7,653 bases of DNA from Clostridia bacterium (GTDB taxonomy: Bacteria > Bacillota > Clostridia > RGIG8785): NCBI GenBank assembly GCA_017620795.1, contig JAGAUM010000222.1:1-7653 (forward strand), given 5' to 3'. A program made the translations under genes and the position numbers. Positions 1-6,303 of this stretch are shown piece after piece. Position 1 is the first letter of the stretch, and each line of letters begins with the position of its first letter. The notes below the pieces were generated by a model. The model was not told where the DNA came from. It searched no databases and saw only the letters and a list, made by a program, of their open reading frames with translations.

Positions 1-294
1 CGGGTGCTGCTAAAACCCACCCAGGTCCCTCTGCCCGACGGTGCTTCGGTCTTTGAGGCATTGACCATTGCCGCTAAAGAACAAGGGGTGGTACTGGCAT
101 TTGACGGCAGTAAACCCAACCGCTATGTAGAAGGCATCGGCGGACTCTTCGCCTTTTCAGAAGGGGAGTTAAGCGGATGGCTCTACTACGTCAACGGGGA
201 ATCGCCCACCGTTGGCGCAGACCAATATGAAATCCAAGACGGGGATGAATACCGCTTCTTATTCGTCACCGACTTTACCAAACTGGCGCCATGA
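1..294 (+). CDS. DUF4430 (transcobalamin C-terminal-like) domain protein, 3' part
   Basis: Only the C-terminal 97 codons are present. The reading frame is open at the left edge and a GTG at position 4 is probably internal, so the true start lies upstream. The visible part matches the DUF4430 fold, the beta domain related to the C-terminal part of transcobalamin and intrinsic factor. A Ser-Val-Phe-Glu-Ala-Leu helix start lies near the front. The family hallmark Gly-Trp-Leu-Tyr-Tyr-Val-Asn-Gly is at bases 175-198. It is followed by Asp-Gly-Asp and a final hydrophobic strand. Family members are usually exported and are often found beside ECF-type uptake genes or prenyltransferase-like repeats, but that part is outside the window. 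The stop codon overlaps the start of the next gene (ATGA, 291-294), so the two are almost certainly co-transcribed and translationally coupled. The ligand cannot be told from the sequence. Confidence 0.85.
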   Translation, partial: RVLLKPTQVPLPDGASVFEALTIAAKEQGVVLAFDGSKPNRYVEGIGGLFAFSEGELSGWLYYVNGESPTVGADQYEIQDGDEYRFLFVTDFTKLAP

Positions 295-1445
295 GCAGAG
301 TAGAGGAAGTCCTGACACAAATCAAAACCAAGCATCTTTGCGCCTTCCCCGACCATCCTACGCCGCTCTTTAAAATTTCCGAGCAGTATAACGGGTATTG
401 GTTGGAGCACGCCTTTGATGCGTTGGTCTGGTCCTATCTGTCCGAAGATGGGGGCGCAATGGCGCGGTCTCATATCGAGCTGTTCTTAAACCGTCAAAAA
501 TCGGACGGGCAACTGCCTTTCTGTGTCCGCATGGACGAGCAGGGGCAGGTTTTAGTTCGCTATCGTCAGTTGCAAGAGTGCGTTTCTTTTGCACGGCTCT
601 GTTTGGAGACATGGCGGTTCAACCCCGACCCGGCAGAACTGAATCGCTACTATACCGCCTGCATTGCTTGGGCAAACTGGCAAGAACGTTATCGGATGAC
701 CACCCAACGTGGCTTGATTGAAACCTTTTGCGGCTATGATACCGGCCACGATAACAGCGGCCGTTTTTCGGGGATTCGCTATCCCGAAGCCTTTTCGGAA
801 GATACGCGCATCCCGCCTGTCGACTGTCCGCAGGCACCGCTGCTTTCACCGGATGTAAATGCTGTTTACTACGGCACCCTCTCCGCCTTGGCAGAGATGG
901 CAGGGTTGCTGGGCAAAAGAGCGGAACAGACCGATTGGCAAGAAAAAGCTCAGGCCGTTCGGGACGGAATCTTTTTGCATTGCTACGATCCGACGGACGG
1001 GTTTTTCTATGACGTGGATAAAAAGGGGAATAAAATCCGTTGCAAGAGCATCGCTGTGACCGCTTTGTTTTACGAACGGGTCTTGACACAGACAGAAGCG
1101 GACACTCTGTTTCAACGCTATTTTATGAGCGAGACAGAATTCCGCTCCCCGTATCCGTATCCTTCGGTCTCTCAAAGCGACCCCACTTTTAAAGATCCGG
1201 GTTCTTTCAATTCCTGGGGATACTTCTCCCAAGCCCTGACCGCTTTAAGAACCTTGCGCTGGATGCCCCATTACGGATATACCGAAGAATGGCATCGTCT
1301 GCTTCGGATCTGGCATTCTGCATGGGAGGCTTCGTCCCATCCCTTCGGTCAGGAACTGCATCCCATTACAGGCGAACCTTCCCCCTCGTCGCCTTATTAT
1401 TCCAGCTGTATGCTTTTATACCTGCTGGCAGAAAAGATTTTATAA
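291..1445 (+). CDS. MGH1/GH63-like (alpha/alpha)6-barrel glycoside hydrolase
   Basis: The 384-residue protein resembles the MGH1-like/GH63 clan of inverting glycosidases (mannosylglycerate hydrolase, trehalase-like and glucosidase proteins). Visible landmarks, in order, are: an N-terminal Tyr-Asn-Gly-Tyr-Trp-Leu-Glu-His segment at residues 33-40; Gln-Glu-Cys-Val-Ser-Phe near 95-100; Cys-Gly-Tyr-Asp-Thr-Gly-His-Asp-Asn-Ser-Gly-Arg at 147-158, the region that supplies the catalytic acid Asp in relatives; Asp-Pro-Thr-Asp-Gly-Phe-Phe-Tyr-Asp at 233-241; and Gln-Glu-Leu-His-Pro-Ile-Thr-Gly-Glu at 354-362, matching the catalytic-base Glu region. There is no signal peptide or membrane segment, so it should act in the cytosol. 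The start at 291 has no good ribosome binding site, which fits coupling to the overlapping upstream gene. A terminator hairpin begins at its stop codon. The substrate is unknown; an alpha-linked oligosaccharide is the family-based guess. Confidence 0.85.
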   Translation: MSRVEEVLTQIKTKHLCAFPDHPTPLFKISEQYNGYWLEHAFDALVWSYLSEDGGAMARSHIELFLNRQKSDGQLPFCVRMDEQGQVLVRYRQLQECVSFARLCLETWRFNPDPAELNRYYTACIAWANWQERYRMTTQRGLIETFCGYDTGHDNSGRFSGIRYPEAFSEDTRIPPVDCPQAPLLSPDVNAVYYGTLSALAEMAGLLGKRAEQTDWQEKAQAVRDGIFLHCYDPTDGFFYDVDKKGNKIRCKSIAVTALFYERVLTQTEADTLFQRYFMSETEFRSPYPYPSVSQSDPTFKDPGSFNSWGYFSQALTALRTLRWMPHYGYTEEWHRLLRIWHSAWEASSHPFGQELHPITGEPSPSSPYYSSCMLLYLLAEKIL

Positions 1446-1467
1446 GCACCGTTTCGGTGCTTTTTTT
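1444..1467 (+). terminator. Rho-independent terminator after the glycosidase gene
   Basis: A perfect 8-base stem (AAGCACCG at 1444-1451 with CGGTGCTT at 1455-1462) closes a TTT loop. The run of T reaches 1467. The stem starts inside the TAA stop codon, so this ends the DUF4430-glycosidase transcript. Confidence 0.9.
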
Positions 1468-1589
1468 CTGTCCGCAAAAAATCACACACGCGACTATATA
1501 TGATTTCTTTTCATTCTTATCCTTCTTTCCCTTCTTGTATGTTTCCGCCGACATATCGCGAACATGCCGAGACCATTCCGCCACTATGC

Positions 1590-1605
1590 CACAACCCCTG
1601 TTGTG
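1590..1605. repeat. Short inverted repeat CACAAC-ccct-GTTGTG
   Basis: Two perfect 6-base arms surround a 4-base centre. No U-tract follows on the + strand, so it is not a typical terminator. It lies about 90 bases upstream of the -35 box of the DUF4838 gene. It could be an operator or a hairpin in an RNA from either strand; the sequence alone does not decide. Confidence 0.45.
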
Positions 1606-1668
1606 CCAAGCCTTTTCGATATACCACCCTGCGTCTCACTTTTTCAAGTATAGTATATCACGGTTTGG

Positions 1669-1686
1669 TTGGTCATTTTTGGTCAT
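1669..1686 (+). repeat. Tandem TTGGTCAT repeat upstream of the -35 box
   Basis: TTGGTCAT occurs at 1669-1676 and again at 1679-1686, a 10-base period that puts both copies on the same face of the helix. They sit about 43 and 53 bases before the inferred transcription start, directly upstream of the -35 box. This position suits a regulator acting on the DUF4838 gene, but no regulator gene is in the window and chance is not excluded. Confidence 0.4.
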
Positions 1687-1690
1687 CTTC

Positions 1691-1719
1691 TTGCAATTGA
1701 GCAGGGGATATGCTACAAT
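1691..1719 (+). promoter_or_regulatory. Sigma-70-type promoter of the DUF4838 gene
   Basis: TTGCAA (1691-1696) and TACAAT (1714-1719) are separated by 17 bases. TGC directly before the -10 box makes it an extended -10 promoter. Transcription should begin near 1726, giving a leader of about 24 bases. A GAGGTG ribosome binding site at 1739-1744 lies 5 bases before the ATG at 1750. Confidence 0.8.
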
Positions 1720-1749
1720 GAATCCAGATATTGAAAACGAGGTGTTTGT

Positions 1750-3552
1750 ATGCTTTTAAAGAAGAATCAACCGATCCGTATCGTGTTGCCCCAAACCCCT
1801 TCGGCAGTGGAACTTTTTGCCGCAGAGGAACTGGAAAAATACCTGTTTAGAATTTTTAATGCCACCGTGGGGGAGGCGGATGCACTCTTTGTATTGGGTG
1901 CAGATGCCAAGAATCCTGCCTTTACGGGAGAAGAGGGCTTTCTCATTCAAAGTGAGGGGAATGTCATTCGCATCATCGGCAGTGACGGCAATGGCGTTTT
2001 GTACGGTGTCTATGAGTTTTTGGAGCGGTACCTCGGTTGTTGCTTTGGAGCGTACAGTGGTGCCGATAAAAATGCAGGTGAAATTGTCCCGACTTATGAA
2101 GAGAAGGAACTGTCCGACATTGCTTATTGTAAGCCGAAGTCCGACCGTCCTTACCGCACCGCCATCGTCCAGTATGGCAACAAGGCAGGCAACCCTGACC
2201 ACAAGTTAAACATCCCGTTTTTCGACTGGCTGGCAAAAAACCGCTATAACCGCATTTTGACCTGGTCCAGCGTCTATGAATTCTATCACGAACAGGGCTT
2301 GGATCAAGAAGCCGCCAAGCGTGGCATCCGTTTTACCGTCGGACATCATGAGTCGTCCCACCTCTTTTTGCCCGAAAACGGAAACAAGTACTTCCCCGAA
2401 CCTTACTACAAAACCCATCCCGAGTTCTTTAAGCTACAGGAGGATGGCACCCGTTTTTATAACGACAGCGAAACAGGGCAGTTGGTTTACTGCTGCCGTA
2501 ACGAGGAAATGATTGAGACCTTTGCGAAAAACGTCCTTGCTTGGGCGGAGCAAAACCCTGCTATCGATACGGTGGCGCTCTGGCCTAACGACGGCATTCA
2601 GCCTGCTTGTACTTGCCCCTTGTGTAAGCCTTATTCCAAGGTGGAAAACTATACCTATTTTGTCAACAGCGTGGCGGAACGGGTCCGTAAGGAACGCCCC
2701 GACTTCCATTTCGATATGCTGATTTACGTAGACCTGTGGGAATGCCCCGAGGGCTTGAAGCTGAACGAAGGTATCTTTGTGGATGAGTCCACCTGGAGCC
2801 CCAAAGGCTTACGCCATGTAGGCAAAGCCGACGGTTCTTGCATCAACGGCACCTTCCTGGAGGAAAACCTGCTCCGTTGGAAAGCAACAGGCGCAGAAGT
2901 GGTTTATTACGACTACTACATGGGTGGCTACGGGGTTCGTCAGTTGCTGATTCCCATGGCGGACGAGGTGCAAAGCATCTGGAAAAACTTCGCCAAAAAG
3001 GGGGTTTCCGGCGCAGGTACCCAAATCGAGTGCTTTAACCACTGGAACCATCTGTTAAACTTCTACACCTTCGGCCGCACCGCTTACGATGCTTCTTTGA
3101 CCGTGGAGGACAACATCCGCGCGTTGGTGAAGCTCTTTGGAGAAGGAGCAGAGGAACTGGCACAAATCCTCCATGCCTATGAATCGTGCATGGAAGGCCA
3201 GCCTGAGATGTTCGATTGCGGACACTACATGGCAGAGCATCTGGACCTTGAAAAACTCTACGCCTTGTACGACCGTGCCCTTTTGAAGGCGAGCACTCCG
3301 CGGTTTCGCAACAATATCCGCCTGATGCGGATGGTTCTGCGCTACACCGAGCTGGAATCGAAAGAAGTGAACTACGACCATGAAGGTTTCTATCCGGTTC
3401 AACCCGATTACGAAGACCCCACGGGCGAGCTTGCCAAGATGACCGAGTTTGAAAGCTTTTGGCGCAACGACCCGGGCTACGGCATCATGATCCCCTTAAA
3501 GAGCGAAAAAACCTATGACGGGGATATGACCTGGTATGATTTCGAAGAATAA
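1750..3552 (+). CDS. DUF4838 domain protein with GH67/GH20-type N-terminal domain
   Basis: The 600-residue protein begins with a small alpha/beta domain (about residues 8-100) like the N-terminal domain of alpha-glucuronidases and hexosaminidases. It contains Ala-Ala-Glu-Glu-Leu-Glu-Lys-Tyr-Leu at 24-32 and Gly-Val-Leu-Tyr-Gly-Val-Tyr-Glu-Phe-Leu-Glu at 82-92. The DUF4838 part, probably a TIM-barrel glycosidase-like fold, follows with Gly-His-His-Glu at 198-201, Thr-His-Pro-Glu-Phe-Phe at 222-227 and Trp-Pro-Asn-Asp-Gly at 278-282. A Cys-Thr-Cys-Pro-Leu-Cys motif is at 287-292 and Gln-Ile-Glu-Cys at 425-428. Asp281 and Glu427 are candidate active-site acids, by inference only. Family members are often exported, but this one has no signal peptide or anchor and should be cytosolic. 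The start is fixed by GAGGTG at 1739-1744. It is a single-gene unit with its own promoter and terminator. Substrate and reaction are not established; sugar processing is the likely role. Confidence 0.88.
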   Translation: MLLKKNQPIRIVLPQTPSAVELFAAEELEKYLFRIFNATVGEADALFVLGADAKNPAFTGEEGFLIQSEGNVIRIIGSDGNGVLYGVYEFLERYLGCCFGAYSGADKNAGEIVPTYEEKELSDIAYCKPKSDRPYRTAIVQYGNKAGNPDHKLNIPFFDWLAKNRYNRILTWSSVYEFYHEQGLDQEAAKRGIRFTVGHHESSHLFLPENGNKYFPEPYYKTHPEFFKLQEDGTRFYNDSETGQLVYCCRNEEMIETFAKNVLAWAEQNPAIDTVALWPNDGIQPACTCPLCKPYSKVENYTYFVNSVAERVRKERPDFHFDMLIYVDLWECPEGLKLNEGIFVDESTWSPKGLRHVGKADGSCINGTFLEENLLRWKATGAEVVYYDYYMGGYGVRQLLIPMADEVQSIWKNFAKKGVSGAGTQIECFNHWNHLLNFYTFGRTAYDASLTVEDNIRALVKLFGEGAEELAQILHAYESCMEGQPEMFDCGHYMAEHLDLEKLYALYDRALLKASTPRFRNNIRLMRMVLRYTELESKEVNYDHEGFYPVQPDYEDPTGELAKMTEFESFWRNDPGYGIMIPLKSEKTYDGDMTWYDFEE

Positions 3553-3553
3553 G

Positions 3554-3594
3554 AAAAATGCAGACCTTTTTTCATAAAAGGTTTGCATTTTTTT
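3554..3594 (+). terminator. Rho-independent terminator after the DUF4838 gene
   Basis: Two 16-base arms (3555-3570 and 3576-3591) pair along their whole length with one G-U wobble, around a TTCAT loop. T continues to 3594. It begins 2 bases after the stop codon. Its 3' arm also contains the -35 box of the next gene. Confidence 0.9.
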
Positions 3595-3611
3595 GTCGAA
3601 TGGACTATACT
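3583..3611 (+). promoter_or_regulatory. Promoter of the deacetylase gene, overlapping a terminator
   Basis: TTGCAT (3583-3588), inside the 3' arm of the terminator, is followed after 17 bases by TATACT (3606-3611). Transcription would start near 3618, giving a leader of only about 14 bases. There is no TGn extension here, unlike the other promoters in the window. Confidence 0.7.
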
Positions 3612-3617
3612 GGTCTT

Positions 3618-3624
3618 GAGGTGG
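3618..3624 (+). promoter_or_regulatory. Ribosome binding site of the deacetylase gene
   Basis: GAGGTGG lies 7 bases before the ATG at 3632 and fixes that start over the internal Met12. If the promoter call is right, this site sits at the very 5' end of the mRNA. Confidence 0.8.
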
Positions 3625-3631
3625 AACAAAA

Positions 3632-4759
3632 ATGAAACTCATCCGTTGGCAACGCAAATACTTGATGCAGAACATCTTGATCGCTATCTTACTGGTAGCG
3701 CTTTTTGTGTTGCTTTCGGTTCATGCGATTCCCCGTGAAACGCCGGTGGCAGTCGCCCCTGTGGAGGACGAGCCTGCACCGCCCCCACCGCCTGTTTACG
3801 AACTGGCACCTTTTGAGGGTCGGGTCGAGCATATCTTCTTCCACCCCTTAATCGCCTATCCCGAGCGTGCCTTTGACGGGGACTATCAGGCACAGGGTCT
3901 GGACGACTACTTCGTCACCGCCAAAGAAGCCAATGCCCTTTTGGATGCGTTGTATGAAAAAGGGTTCATGCTGGTGGACATCAACAAAATGTTTACAGTC
4001 AACGAGGACGGCACTTTAAGCCAAAACGCTTTCTTATTCCCCGTGAATAAAAAGCCACTGGTCATTTCGTTGGACGATGTGAACTATTACGAGTATATGT
4101 TAGAGCATGGTATGGTCTCTAAATTGGTTTTGGATTCAAAAGGGGAGATTGCCACCGAATCGGTGAATCTGGCAGGGGAGACGGAAATTCGCCGCGACCT
4201 TGAAATTATCCCCATTATTGACCAGTTTGTAAAAGACCACCCCGACTTCTCCTTCGAAGGCGCCAAGGGCGTGGTGGGCTTAACCGGCTACGAGGGAATT
4301 TTAGGCTATCGCACCCATGCCGATTCCCCGAACCGTGAATCGGAGATTGAGGCGGTAAAACCCATCATCAACCGCTTAAAAGAAACGGGCTGGACCTTTG
4401 CGTCCCATAGCTACGCCCATCGCAACACTCCCGACTTAAGCTATGAGGTCTTACTGGAGGACACCCGAAAATGGCAGGCAGAAGTCCAGAGCCTAATCGG
4501 CCCGACCCCTATTTACCTCTATCCTTACGGGAGCGGTCTTAAGGTGGGGGATCCCCGACTTTCGATGCTTCGTGAACATGGCTTTATGATGTTTTGCCAC
4601 GTGGGCGTGGAGTCTTATATCAAATACACTGACTCCGCTATTGTCTTAGACCGTCGCCATGTGGACGGCATTGCCTTCCGCCAACAGCGGGAGCTCAATT
4701 TAGACCTCTACGATGCCGACCTGATTTTTGACCCCGTACGGGACATACTTTTTGAATAA
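3632..4759 (+). CDS. Membrane-anchored polysaccharide deacetylase (CE4/NodB-type)
   Basis: The 375-residue protein has a basic N-terminus (Lys, Arg, Arg, Lys within residues 1-9), one membrane helix at about 13-32 without a clear cleavage site, and a proline-rich linker at 48-54. The rest should lie outside the membrane. The NodB-type catalytic domain shows motif 1 as Ser-Leu-Asp-Asp-Val (146-150; Asp148 the likely base, Asp149 a metal ligand) and motif 2 as His-Ser-Tyr-Ala-His (259-263, metal ligands). Motif 3 is Tyr-Leu-Tyr-Pro-Tyr-Gly at 295-300, without the usual Arg. A late Arg-Arg-His-Val-Asp (341-345) may supply the last catalytic His. About 110 residues separate motifs 1 and 2, more than in compact CE4 enzymes, and include Leu-Thr-Gly-Tyr-Glu-Gly near 217-222. 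It probably removes acetyl groups from a cell-wall or surface glycan; the substrate is unknown. No terminator follows. Confidence 0.88.
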   Translation: MKLIRWQRKYLMQNILIAILLVALFVLLSVHAIPRETPVAVAPVEDEPAPPPPPVYELAPFEGRVEHIFFHPLIAYPERAFDGDYQAQGLDDYFVTAKEANALLDALYEKGFMLVDINKMFTVNEDGTLSQNAFLFPVNKKPLVISLDDVNYYEYMLEHGMVSKLVLDSKGEIATESVNLAGETEIRRDLEIIPIIDQFVKDHPDFSFEGAKGVVGLTGYEGILGYRTHADSPNRESEIEAVKPIINRLKETGWTFASHSYAHRNTPDLSYEVLLEDTRKWQAEVQSLIGPTPIYLYPYGSGLKVGDPRLSMLREHGFMMFCHVGVESYIKYTDSAIVLDRRHVDGIAFRQQRELNLDLYDADLIFDPVRDILFE

Positions 4760-4774
4760 TTTGTAAACTTTTTC

Positions 4775-4803
4775 TTGTCAGCAGACGAGAACTGTGATAA
4801 AAT
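4775..4803 (+). promoter_or_regulatory. Sigma-70-type promoter of the SNF transporter gene
   Basis: TTGTCA (4775-4780) and TAAAAT (4798-4803) have a 17-base spacer, with TGA before the -10 box (extended -10). Transcription should start near 4810. The 74-base gap after the deacetylase gene holds no hairpin with a U-tract, so read-through from the deacetylase gene could add to expression. Confidence 0.8.
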
Positions 4804-4833
4804 AGAGCCAAATAAACAAAGGAGGCATTTGTT

Positions 4834-6186
4834 ATGTCTGACGAAAAAAGAAGTAGCTTTACAGGAAAGCTGGGCTTCGTTCTTGCCGCAGCAGGCTCTG
4901 CCGTTGGCTTGGGCAACATCTGGCGCTTTCCTTACCTTGCCGCAAAATACGGCGGTGGTATTTTCTTACTGACCTATCTGGTTTTGGCAGTCACCTTCGG
5001 CTTTGCGCTGATGACTGCGGAAATCGCCATCGGTCGTAAGACGGGTTTAAGTGCCATCGGTGCATTTAAAAAGCTCAACAAGAAGTTTACTTTTGTAGGC
5101 TGGTTGGCAGCCATTGTTCCGATGATTATTCTGCCTTACTACTCGGTTATCGGCGGTTGGGTCTTAAAGTACCTTTACGCCTTTGCATCGGGCAGTGCCG
5201 TTGCGGCTGCACAGGATTCTTACTTCGGTGGATTCATCTCCCAGACGGGGGAACCGATTTTCTGGTTCGTGCTCTTTATCCTGATTACTGCCATTGTTGT
5301 TATCGGCGGTGTGGAAAAGGGTATTGAAAAGGTCAGCAAAGTCATGATGCCCGTTTTGGCTGTTTTGGCAGTCATTATCGCCATCTATTCCGTCTGCCTG
5401 CCCGGTGCGATGGAAGGCGTTAAGTATTACTTCATCCCCAACTTCTCTGCCTTCTCGGTCACCACGGTGTTGGCAGCCATGGGTCAGCTCTTTTACTCCA
5501 TGTCTTTGGCAATGGGCATTATGATTACTTATGGCTCTTACATGAAAAAAGATGTCAGCCTGGAATCGTCCGTTTCGCAGATTGAAATCTTTGACACGGG
5601 TATCGCCTTCGTTGCAGGCTTGATGATTATTCCTGCAGTCTTTGCATTCACAGGCGCCGCTCCCGAAAAAGCAGGCCCCAGCCTGATGTTTGTCACCCTG
5701 CCTAAAGTCTTTGAGAGCATGCCTGGTGGCACCATCATCGGCATACTCTTCTTCCTGTTAGTACTCTTTGCCGCACTGACCTCGTCTATCTCCCTGATGG
5801 AAACGGTTGTCTCGATTGTTTGCGATAAGTTCAAGGTCAAGCGCATCCCTGCCTGCCTGATTGTTTTCTTCGGAAGCGTTGCCATCGGTTTACTCTCCAC
5901 CTTGGGCTACGGTCCGTGGGCAGGAGTCACCGTGCTTGGTATGCAGTTCTTGGACTTCTTCGACTTCATCAGCAACAGCGTTTTAATGCCGATTGTAGCA
6001 CTTTTAACCTGTATCTTTGTAGGCTACTTCATCAAACCCCAAGCCATCATCGACGAGGTAGAGCTTGCAGGCAAGTTCAAGAAAAAGGCACTCTTTGTGG
6101 GCGTTATCAAGTACTTCGCTCCCATCTGCATCGTGCTGATTCTGGTTTCCTCGGTCTTAAGCGCTTTCGGACTGTTCACCATGTAA
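4834..6186 (+). CDS. Sodium-dependent transporter, neurotransmitter:sodium symporter (SNF/NSS) family
   Basis: This 450-residue integral membrane protein has the LeuT-type fold of Na+-coupled amino acid symporters. I count 11 hydrophobic helices, at about residues 12-33, 41-63, 86-115, 143-158, 168-190, 208-235, 252-275, 298-330, 337-357, 367-396 and 424-447. The length and helix number fit the bacterial 11-helix branch. The helix 1 signature Gly-Ser-Ala-Val-Gly-Leu-Gly-Asn-Ile-Trp-Arg-Phe-Pro-Tyr is at 21-34, where substrate and sodium bind. The helix 6 signature Phe-Tyr-Ser-Met-Ser-Leu-Ala-Met-Gly-Ile-Met is at 220-230, and Thr-Ser-Ser-Ile-Ser at 316-320 in helix 8 matches the second sodium site region. 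AAAGGAGG at 4818-4825, 8 bases before the ATG, sets the start. The substrate is most likely an amino acid; which one cannot be read from sequence. It has its own promoter and a strong terminator. Confidence 0.95.
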   Translation: MSDEKRSSFTGKLGFVLAAAGSAVGLGNIWRFPYLAAKYGGGIFLLTYLVLAVTFGFALMTAEIAIGRKTGLSAIGAFKKLNKKFTFVGWLAAIVPMIILPYYSVIGGWVLKYLYAFASGSAVAAAQDSYFGGFISQTGEPIFWFVLFILITAIVVIGGVEKGIEKVSKVMMPVLAVLAVIIAIYSVCLPGAMEGVKYYFIPNFSAFSVTTVLAAMGQLFYSMSLAMGIMITYGSYMKKDVSLESSVSQIEIFDTGIAFVAGLMIIPAVFAFTGAAPEKAGPSLMFVTLPKVFESMPGGTIIGILFFLLVLFAALTSSISLMETVVSIVCDKFKVKRIPACLIVFFGSVAIGLLSTLGYGPWAGVTVLGMQFLDFFDFISNSVLMPIVALLTCIFVGYFIKPQAIIDEVELAGKFKKKALFVGVIKYFAPICIVLILVSSVLSAFGLFTM

Positions 6187-6187
6187 C

Positions 6188-6219
6188 AAAAAAGAGACCC
6201 CTTTGGGGTCTCTTTTTTT
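6188..6219 (+). terminator. Rho-independent terminator after the SNF transporter gene
   Basis: GAGACCCC (6194-6201) pairs perfectly with GGGGTCTC (6205-6212) around a TTT loop. Six A before and seven T after extend the stem to 14 pairs and make it able to work in both directions. It starts 2 bases after the stop codon. Confidence 0.95.
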
Positions 6220-6253
6220 GTAGTTTTTGGATAAGAATAAACACCGTTTTGGG

Positions 6254-6282
6254 ATGACAGAGTGGACATTATATGTTATAAT
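6254..6282 (+). promoter_or_regulatory. Promoter of the secreted tandem-domain protein gene
   Basis: ATGACA (6254-6259), 17 bases, then a perfect TATAAT (6277-6282) preceded by TGT (extended -10). This is the best -10 match in the window, suggesting strong expression. Transcription should begin near 6289, leaving a leader of about 15 bases. Confidence 0.8.
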
Positions 6283-6288
6283 GAACAC

Positions 6289-6296
6289 AAAGGAGG
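6289..6296 (+). promoter_or_regulatory. Ribosome binding site selecting the start at 6304
   Basis: AAAGGAGG is 7 bases before the ATG at 6304. Another ATG at 6298 is only 1 base from the site and in frame, so it is too close to be used. Confidence 0.85.
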
Positions 6297-6303
6297 AATG
6301 AAC

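Larger units (their letters stand above)
1446..1690. other. Intergenic region, no supported gene
   Basis: The gap between the glycosidase and DUF4838 genes is 304 bases, of which the last 60 hold the promoter and leader of the next gene. The rest contains the loop and 3' arm of the terminator; a polypyrimidine tract at 1504-1536 (31 of 33 bases are C or T); an inverted repeat CACAAC-ccct-GTTGTG at 1590-1605; and two copies of TTGGTCAT at 1669-1676 and 1679-1686. Open frames cross it on both strands. They are not supported by a good ribosome binding site, a recognisable domain or clean gene boundaries. Confidence 0.6.

Noticed and set aside
619..1089. Minus-strand open frame of 156 codons
   Set aside because: It lies wholly inside the glycosidase gene, whose protein has clear family motifs. 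The minus-strand product is Arg- and Pro-rich with no domain, as expected of a shadow.
1573..1584. Minus-strand GTGGCGGAATGG, like the D-arm start of tRNA-Leu
   Set aside because: No T-loop, acceptor stem pairing or anticodon arm is found at the right distances.
1590..1605. Inverted repeat as a second terminator
   Set aside because: No U-tract follows on either strand and no gene ends next to it.
1289..1759. Plus-strand open frame of 156 codons across the glycosidase end, gap and DUF4838 start
   Set aside because: It overlaps two well-supported genes in another frame, crosses a strong terminator and promoter, has no ribosome binding site and shows no recognisable domain.
1756..2202. Minus-strand open frame of 148 codons
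   Set aside because: It is antisense to the DUF4838 N-terminal domain with no ribosome binding site or recognisable motif.
5538..5900. Minus-strand open frame of 120 codons
   Set aside because: It is antisense to helices 6-8 of the transporter; no independent start signals.
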